This document shows positions 9,496 to 14,285 of a DNA stretch of 19,112 nt, piece by piece. A program made the position numbers and the translations under genes. The first letter of the stretch is position 1. Each line of letters opens with the position of its first letter. The stretch is from an uncultured Planctomycetaceae bacterium (GTDB lineage: Bacteria; Planctomycetota; Planctomycetia; Planctomycetales; Planctomycetaceae): contig CAIXQV010001190.1 of assembly GCA_903921605.1 (NCBI GenBank), forward strand, positions 1 to 19,112, read 5' to 3'. The notes below the pieces were generated by a model. It was not told the origin of the DNA. It ran no database searches and was given only the letters and a program-made list of their open reading frames with translations.

Positions 9496-9506
9496 TCGCC
9501 ACTCTT
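9349..9506. repeat. GAGTGGC heptamer inverted-arm element B
   Basis: This is the largest block. Left-arm heptamers at 9349-9421 come in two similar sub-blocks, suggesting local duplication. The right arm at 9441-9506 has complementary heptamers, with a 19-nt spacer between. It encodes the N-terminal tail of the stranded kinase fragment (VAGGEKATS, then LTTNHLPLTT) and, in another frame, the C-terminal tail of the four-helix protein (KRVASDEWREREK). Part of its right arm (9468-9495) is repeated almost exactly in block C. Confidence 0.8.
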
Positions 9507-9862
9507 TTCTCCAGCGCGCGTCGAAGGCCCGATAGCATCCGACTGATTTCCGCCGACACCGTGAGCAGCGAATCCAGGGTTGATTGATTGAGCAGGCCCA
9601 CTCGTTGACTGAGAAGCAAGTGTGTTTCGACTTCCATCAGCGATCCCCTCGCCACGCTCAGGAAGTTCAGGAATTCCTTCGTGTGCTGACGTCCCTGCCC
9701 CTCCGCGATGTTGGCTGGCACCGACGCTGCCGCTCTGCGAATCTGGCTGGTTAATCCGAAGAGTTCCTCCCTGGGAAAACTCTTCGTCGCCGCGTAACAC
9801 TGCTCCGCCAGACTCATCGCTGCCTGCCAGACCTTGAGTTCTCGGTAGTGCTGCACTGTCAT
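9467..9862 (-). CDS. Four-helix-bundle protein (23S rRNA intervening-sequence protein family)
   Basis: The 131-residue product belongs to the S23/IVP four-helix-bundle family (Pfam PF05635, TIGR02436). These are small basic helical proteins first noted inside 23S rRNA intervening sequences and distantly related to the Avd accessory protein of diversity-generating retroelements. Family signature residues are present: LKVWQAAMSLAEQCY near 9-23, FPREELFGLTSQIRRAA at 29-45, SVPANIAEGQGR at 47-58, and FLNFLSVARGSLMEVETHL at 64-82. Its function is unsettled. The last dozen residues (RVASDEWREREK) are translated from heptamer repeat B and are not family-like. AGGAG lies 13 nt before the ATG, which is long for a ribosome site. 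The gene splits a hybrid histidine kinase and sits between direct repeats. No reverse transcriptase or rRNA is nearby. Confidence 0.9.
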   Translation of the reverse strand: MTVQHYRELKVWQAAMSLAEQCYAATKSFPREELFGLTSQIRRAAASVPANIAEGQGRQHTKEFLNFLSVARGSLMEVETHLLLSQRVGLLNQSTLDSLLTVSAEISRMLSGLRRALEKRVASDEWREREK

Positions 9863-9880
9863 GGCGGGGCTTGCGCTCCT

Positions 9881-9901
9881 TGTGGTCTCTACTCTACCAC
9901 A
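9881..9901 (-). promoter_or_regulatory. Small hairpin in the four-helix gene leader
   Basis: A perfect 6-bp stem (TGTGGT at 9881-9886 and its complement at 9896-9901) with a 9-nt loop lies 19-39 nt before the start codon. The AGGAG of the presumed ribosome site directly follows its 3' arm on the - strand. The role is unknown. It might be part of a leader conserved with this gene family. Confidence 0.35.
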
Positions 9902-9932
9902 CTTTTCAAGCGCCTACTTTCTTTGGGGAATT

Positions 9933-9982
9933 CCACTCGTCACTCGCCCCTCGCCACTCTTCTCCTTCTCGCCACTCGTCAC
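9933..9982. repeat. GCCACTC heptamer block C (single orientation)
   Basis: Degenerate heptamers CACTCGTCACTCGCCCCTCGCCACTC and onward run in one orientation only, with no facing arm. Read on the - strand, the block starts immediately after kinase codon Val467. A TGA variant of the heptamer falls in frame there and ends the kinase. It pairs with block B as the outer boundary of the cassette. Confidence 0.75.
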
Positions 9983-11382
9983 ACCTCCAGCAAATCGTCG
10001 ACAAGATGCTGAAGTTGCCCCACCTGACGTTCGATGATTCCACGAGCCTGTTGCTGAGTTCGATTCTCGCTGGACTTCTGCAAACCCAGAAGCTGGACTG
10101 CGTTGGCGATCGGAGCGAGCGGACTACGCAGCTCGTGACTGAGCATCGCCAGAAACTCGTCCTTGCGACGATGGAGATCGGACAGCTCGGAGGCCTGCGA
10201 CAACATTTGCTTCTCGAGCCGTCGTCGTTCGGAGATGTCGCGAATATTGCACTGGATGACGGGGTGATGGCCTTCCTCGTACTTGTTCGCCACCATTTCG
10301 ACCGGATGTTTCATGCCGTGACGATCCTCCAGCGGCAAACTTTCGTACCGAATTGAACCGAGTTCGTCGAGCTGCTGCATGGCCGACACGCTGGCCTGTT
10401 TGTCTTTCAGGAAACCGATTTCCCAGAGTTCTTTTCCCAGGAAATGTTCGGCCGGATAGTCGAGAAGCGTCGTCAGGAACGGATTGACTTGTGTGATCTT
10501 GCGAGTGATTGCGTCGAGGATCAGAATTCCATCGTGTGCCCCTTCGAAGAGTCGACGAAAGCGAGTTTCCGAGTCTTCCAGTTTCGACCGCGCTCGTTTC
10601 GTGTCTGTGATGTCCACGTGACTGATAACGACGCCCGAGTTTCCGTAACGCATGCGATTCGCGTGCATCGCATACCACTTGTCTCTGTCAGGAGCGGGAC
10701 AGGAATACTCCGCAACGAATTCTGCACGAGAACCGTTCAGCACCGCTTCCAATCCCTCAATGGCCGCAAGACTGTGCGGTGTGCCTTTAACGATGGAATT
10801 ACGGCAGAGATCAAGATAATTTAGACCAACCGACGAAGCATCCATGGCACCGCCGTTTTCAACCGCCAAAAAATCCCACGGTTTGTTGACCGCAAGGATA
10901 TTGCTGAGGTCGTCAAGGACGACAACGTGCTCCGGAAGTGAATCGAGAACACCTCGCACAAATTCTCCGCCGGCTCGCACGATTTCGGAGGCATTCTTTT
11001 CGGCCGTCACATCGAACGATGCGAGCATCGCATGGGCCGGATGTCTGTCGGCACCTTCACCCTGGAAGAAAACCTGCTTTCGCACTCGTAGCCAATGAAC
11101 TTCGCCGTTGGGCCAAACTACGCGATGGTCCATGGCAAACCAGCCCTCGCCTGTCGGCGAAAGAGATTCAGCAATGCGGCGCTGCAGTTCCGGGATGTCG
11201 TCCGGATGGAACGTGCCGTGAACTGCAGCTCGGGGCACGGTCAGAGCCAGTGCGGAAAGCCCCAGCTCAGCTTCGAAGAATTCGTACTTCCGATCCGACC
11301 CGCGAAGCATCATCTGTCTGAGATCGGCTCGGCCGTCCGGGTCATCCTCAACGATCAGTATCCGCTGATTCGAAATGCTCAT
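9979..11382 (-). CDS. Truncated hybrid sensor histidine kinase, N-terminal part (REC remnant-PAS-PAS-PAS-HisKA)
   Basis: The 467-residue product ends at the dimerisation/phosphoacceptor domain. Residues 7-42 are the start of a REC domain ([14 protein letters not shown]), but the frame then passes directly into a PAS domain (VHGTFHPDD at 54-62 through about 130), so the phosphoacceptor Asp and Lys of REC are missing. Further PAS domains cover about 140-262 and 270-388. HisKA follows with the phospho-accepting His416 in [19 protein letters not shown], ending [11 protein letters not shown]. The intact paralogue (14286-16787) continues here into SRITTG and HATPase; this one hits a stop in repeat block C. 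It therefore cannot autophosphorylate. Its ATG overlaps the stop of the response-regulator remnant as ATGA, a sign of former translational coupling. Confidence 0.85.
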   Translation of the reverse strand: MSISNQRILIVEDDPDGRADLRQMMLRGSDRKYEFFEAELGLSALALTVPRAAVHGTFHPDDIPELQRRIAESLSPTGEGWFAMDHRVVWPNGEVHWLRVRKQVFFQGEGADRHPAHAMLASFDVTAEKNASEIVRAGGEFVRGVLDSLPEHVVVLDDLSNILAVNKPWDFLAVENGGAMDASSVGLNYLDLCRNSIVKGTPHSLAAIEGLEAVLNGSRAEFVAEYSCPAPDRDKWYAMHANRMRYGNSGVVISHVDITDTKRARSKLEDSETRFRRLFEGAHDGILILDAITRKITQVNPFLTTLLDYPAEHFLGKELWEIGFLKDKQASVSAMQQLDELGSIRYESLPLEDRHGMKHPVEMVANKYEEGHHPVIQCNIRDISERRRLEKQMLSQASELSDLHRRKDEFLAMLSHELRSPLAPIANAVQLLGLQKSSENRTQQQARGIIERQVGQLQHLVDDLLEV

Positions 11383-11545
11383 ACTCGATCATCGCTTTCG
11401 GGAAATGACAGAACGGTGTTCGTTAGCCAATAGGAAAAAATGATTTGCAGGATTTGCAAATGGGCCGGATGACTCACCGGTTTCAGGTGATACGCATTGG
11501 CTCCGTGCTTGTAGCAAAAGCCCACATCGCGGGCAGCGCCAATGC
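11379..11545 (-). pseudogene. Remnant of a small response regulator (Rcp1-like), C-terminal end only
   Basis: In the frame ending at TGA 11379-11381 the translation reads ARDVGFCYKHGANAYHLKPV and then SHPAHLQILQIIFSYWLTNTVL. This is the last third of a stand-alone REC protein of the type paired with phytochromes, with the conserved Lys of the H/TKPV motif and the closing FWLT-like helix. The first two thirds, including the phosphoacceptor Asp, are absent. The upstream boundary is approximate (about 11530-11545), where bphP homology ends. The stop overlaps the next kinase start (ATGA). Confidence 0.75.
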
Positions 11546-13512
11546 GGAAACGGTCGAGGCAGCGTGACCTGCAATGCACAGTCCGACCGGCGAGCGCCGA
11601 TCATCTCCAGAGCTTCCTGAATCACCTCATTCAGGTCCACAGTTTCCAGTTCGAGAGCCGATCGGCCCACGCGTGAGAAATGCAGCAGTGAATCGAGCAA
11701 ACTGTCCATTCGAACGGTCAACCGCATCAGGTTCTCGACTCGCTTGTGATTCTCCGTGTCCAGGAACTTCGCCGACTCCAGCAACTGATGTGCGTACTTA
11801 TGGATTCCTCGAAGAGGTTCTTTGAGGTCATGCGATGCCACGTAGGCGAATGCATCCAGCTCGTCGTTGCTGCGTGTCAGGTCAGCATTCAATTCGGTCA
11901 GGCGTTCCGCGCGTGAGACAACCAATTCCATCACCAGCATTCTGAGTCGCAGTGCGGAATCGATCTCCATCTCGGACCATGACATTGCCCGTTCTTTGAC
12001 GGTTTCGATGAAGAGCTCAAAAGACCCTCTCGGCGTGAGACGCGGTCCATTGGGACCGGTGACTGCGAGTTTGGTGTTCGGATCACCTGCCCAGTTCACG
12101 GTCTGCGCAGTCTCCGGTCGAAACCACAAAATCAGATCGCGCGTTCGCCGGGAAACTCTGACGGCCAAAAGTCCGCTTCCGACGTCCGCAAAATCTTTGG
12201 CACAGGGGAAAATTGACGAAAGTTGATGGGTCACAAAGACAGGTCGAGTCGTTGATTCAAACTCAGGGCGATGATTCAGCCATTCGGCCAGCAAATCCAG
12301 TTGATGTGTCGCAGGAGTTTTCCCCGAGCACCACCAGCGGTTAAGATGGAACAGAGCTGCGCCGCCTGCATCCAACGCATCAAGCAGCGATGGTTCGTTG
12401 TCGCTCAGAGCCATCAGATCGCCGGCCTGAGCCGCTTTTGAGACCAGCTTCTGGTGAACTTCCTCCAGCTTGAGTCGGTAAGCCAATTGCTCACGCTGCT
12501 CGACAGACTTAAGTTGCAGGGAAACGACCTGTGCCAGAAACTCGCAGGCGGTTCGAATTCGATGCGGAAACTGCGTTGGAGTATTGTGATGTCCGACGAC
12601 AAGGCCCCAAAGCTGGCCATCGATCAGAATGGACATCGCCAGCGACGCCGCGACGCCCATGTTCGCGAGGTATTCCGTGTACATGACGGACGTGCCTCGC
12701 AGAGCACAATGCGTCATATTCAGCGGTCGGCCCGTATCCGGATTGGCTAACGGGACCATTTCAACAAGCGGCGCCGCAGCATTAGGAACTGGTCGTATCC
12801 ATATCCGTGTAAAGATATCGCGCGCTTGTTTTGGAATGTCAGCTTCTGGATAATGCAAGCCCAGTAGCGGGGCCATATCGGCTCGTTTTGCTTCTGCAAA
12901 GACCTCGCCGTGGTGATCGGCATGAAATCGATACACCATCGTTCGATCAAGGCCTGTCAGGCGTCGAACTTCTTCGGCCACCTGATGGCAAAAACTCTTC
13001 AGGTTGCTTGTCGCTTGAATTCGGCAAACAGCCGATTTGATCAAATCGAAATAGTCGTACTCTTCATTGCTTGTCACACCAGAAGTTCTTCGTTCGGTAT
13101 TTTCAAATCCGAGGATCAATACGTCGCCCTGCGTATGAACGCAGACGTCGAGAGTGCTTACCGCCGTACTTGCTGGCAATGTGAATGCGTATTTCGTCGA
13201 AGATTCAATCGAATCATGTTCCAGAATTTCTCGAAGGCGTTGTTCGTTTGCCGCTCCAATCACGCTCGACACTGGTTTACCGAGCAAGGTTTCGGGTGCC
13301 GCCAGTAGAAATGCAGCAGTATTTTCGCTCGCCTGAAGAATCGAGAAATCGGTGATTCTTAGCACGAGCAATGCGCCGTGGGATTGGATGCAGCCGGGTG
13401 CCTGAACCGGTTCGCTTTCGCAGGTGGCCAGCGTTTGTCCATGCCGAACGATGCTGTAGGGCCCGTCGCCCAAGGCCGGCGGAGCTGGATCTGGAGGTGA
13501 TGCTTCGCTCAT
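11389..13512 (-). CDS. bphP: Bacteriophytochrome histidine kinase, C-terminally truncated by a deletion fusion
   Basis: This is a red/far-red light sensor that binds biliverdin. Seen in the 707-residue ORF: N-terminal PAS with the biliverdin-binding Cys31 (TCESEPVQAPGCIQSHG), then GAF with the bilin-pocket motif PEADIP at 222-227 (usual form PASDIP) and EYLANMGVAASLAMSI. The PHY domain carries the tongue motif PRGSF at 494-498. HisKA has His561 in AYVASHDLKEPLRGI. After about Pro656 the expected ATPase domain is absent: the frame runs for 51 unrelated residues through response-regulator DNA read out of frame. The conserved GAF-pocket His (His260 of Deinococcus BphP) aligns with Tyr278 in GTSVMYTEYL. 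The sensory part is complete but kinase activity should be lost. It follows bphO by 72 bp. Confidence 0.9.
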   Translation of the reverse strand: MSEASPPDPAPPALGDGPYSIVRHGQTLATCESEPVQAPGCIQSHGALLVLRITDFSILQASENTAAFLLAAPETLLGKPVSSVIGAANEQRLREILEHDSIESSTKYAFTLPASTAVSTLDVCVHTQGDVLILGFENTERRTSGVTSNEEYDYFDLIKSAVCRIQATSNLKSFCHQVAEEVRRLTGLDRTMVYRFHADHHGEVFAEAKRADMAPLLGLHYPEADIPKQARDIFTRIWIRPVPNAAAPLVEMVPLANPDTGRPLNMTHCALRGTSVMYTEYLANMGVAASLAMSILIDGQLWGLVVGHHNTPTQFPHRIRTACEFLAQVVSLQLKSVEQREQLAYRLKLEEVHQKLVSKAAQAGDLMALSDNEPSLLDALDAGGAALFHLNRWWCSGKTPATHQLDLLAEWLNHRPEFESTTRPVFVTHQLSSIFPCAKDFADVGSGLLAVRVSRRTRDLILWFRPETAQTVNWAGDPNTKLAVTGPNGPRLTPRGSFELFIETVKERAMSWSEMEIDSALRLRMLVMELVVSRAERLTELNADLTRSNDELDAFAYVASHDLKEPLRGIHKYAHQLLESAKFLDTENHKRVENLMRLTVRMDSLLDSLLHFSRVGRSALELETVDLNEVIQEALEMIGARRSDCALQVTLPRPFPHWRCPRCGLLLQARSQCVSPETGESSGPFANPANHFFLLANEHRSVISRKR

Positions 13513-13584
13513 ACTTTGAATCTTCCCTCGGTGACTAATTTCGTGGCTGATGAGTTCTGGGATTTGGAAAATTCGTCGACAATG

Positions 13585-14199
13585 CTAACGGCCGATGTGA
13601 GTGACCACTTCACTCGAAACGTCACGCGTTTCCAAAGGAAATAGCCAGTCGGCCAAAGTGACAAACGTCGCGTTGGCGCTAGCGACGATTTCGTTGTCCT
13701 GGTCCAAAGGTTCTGCGTTGTGTGTCAGAAACTGCCGAAACGACTGCCATCGCGAGCTCGTGTCGGCTCCATATCCATTGAAAAATGCAGCACCCGTCTG
13801 GGGCGTCAGTCCCAGTTGCAAGGAGAGGAGCTTCGTAATTACCTGCCCGCCAAGAGTTGCTCCTTCAACAACATAAAGGCAACCTAATACTTCGGCGGGG
13901 GATTTCAGAGAGGGAAGCACCAAACATTCATCGTCCGCTGAAGTTATCTGCCCCATAGTTCTAAGATCGAACTCCAGGAGCGGCGATTTCTCACGCTCGG
14001 CCCAGACGTATTCCGTATCAGACCAAAACTTGTTGATCCTGCTCTGCAACTGTTGCTCGAGCGGGACGTAGAATCCTCTGAACCGAGCCAGCAAATCTCG
14101 GTACATTTCGAGCGACAGCGATGGGTCGAGCAACGGCATTTGCGATTCGATGGCAGCGTGATTGCGAGCCGTCTCGTTGCGAAGTCTTTGAAGAAGCAT
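13585..14199 (-). CDS. bphO: Heme oxygenase for biliverdin supply
   Basis: This enzyme cleaves heme to biliverdin IX-alpha, CO and iron, and so makes the chromophore for the phytochrome encoded next to it. The 204-residue length fits BphO-type enzymes. Near the N-terminus, LRNETARNHAAIE carries the likely proximal heme ligand His14. The distal-helix region has LGCLYVVEGATLGGQVI (about 104-120) with the Gly-rich bend, and FFNGYGADTSSRWQSF follows (about 138-153), as in bacterial heme oxygenases. The order bphO-bphP on one strand with a 72-bp gap supports a shared transcript. The gap to the upstream hybrid kinase is 86 bp. Confidence 0.9.
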   Translation of the reverse strand: MLLQRLRNETARNHAAIESQMPLLDPSLSLEMYRDLLARFRGFYVPLEQQLQSRINKFWSDTEYVWAEREKSPLLEFDLRTMGQITSADDECLVLPSLKSPAEVLGCLYVVEGATLGGQVITKLLSLQLGLTPQTGAAFFNGYGADTSSRWQSFRQFLTHNAEPLDQDNEIVASANATFVTLADWLFPLETRDVSSEVVTHIGR

Positions 14200-14248
14200 G
14201 ATCTGCTTTCGTTAACATTGAAGAAGGTCTAACGTTTTTGATCTGTTA

Positions 14249-14262
14249 GCCGAACGGTCGGC
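14249..14262 (-). repeat. Short inverted repeat between hybrid kinase and bphO
   Basis: A perfect 5-bp stem (GCCGA and TCGGC) with a 4-nt loop lies in the 86-bp gap, with a G/C-rich flank (GGGGC). There is no T tract after it on the - strand, so it is not a classical terminator. It may be a processing site or a widespread short repeat. Confidence 0.3.
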
Positions 14263-14285
14263 GGGGCTTTTCAACAACGACCTGT

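Larger units (their letters stand above)
9468..9982. mobile_element. Candidate repeat-flanked cassette carrying the four-helix gene
   Basis: Two 28-bp direct copies, at 9468-9495 and 9955-9982, match at 26 of 28 positions; both end in CTCGCCACTCGTCAC. Between them are the four-helix gene and its leader only. The outer edge at 9982 abuts the codon for Val467 of the broken kinase, the point where homology with the intact paralogue stops. Relative to the paralogue, residues 483-566 are missing from the kinase. There is no transposase, so movement would have to be by recombination between repeats or by an enzyme in trans. Mobility is inferred. Confidence 0.45.

Noticed and set aside
9349..9506. 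CRISPR array or simple microsatellite
   Set aside because: There are no unique spacers between repeats and units are 7 bp and degenerate. The facing arms and conserved placement argue for a palindromic element.
9467..9862. Diversity-generating retroelement accessory gene (Avd)
   Set aside because: The fold family is related, but no reverse transcriptase, template or variable repeat is visible in the window.
9467..9862. 23S rRNA intervening sequence
   Set aside because: The flanks are histidine kinase coding sequence and heptamer repeats; no rRNA is present.
10124..10678. 184-residue - strand ORF in another frame of the broken kinase
   Set aside because: The PAS/HisKA motifs are in the overlapping frame; this one is Arg/Ser-rich with no family features.
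12414..13336. Several + strand and other-frame ORFs within bphP
   Set aside because: They are shadows of the phytochrome gene, whose domain motifs run continuously on the - strand.
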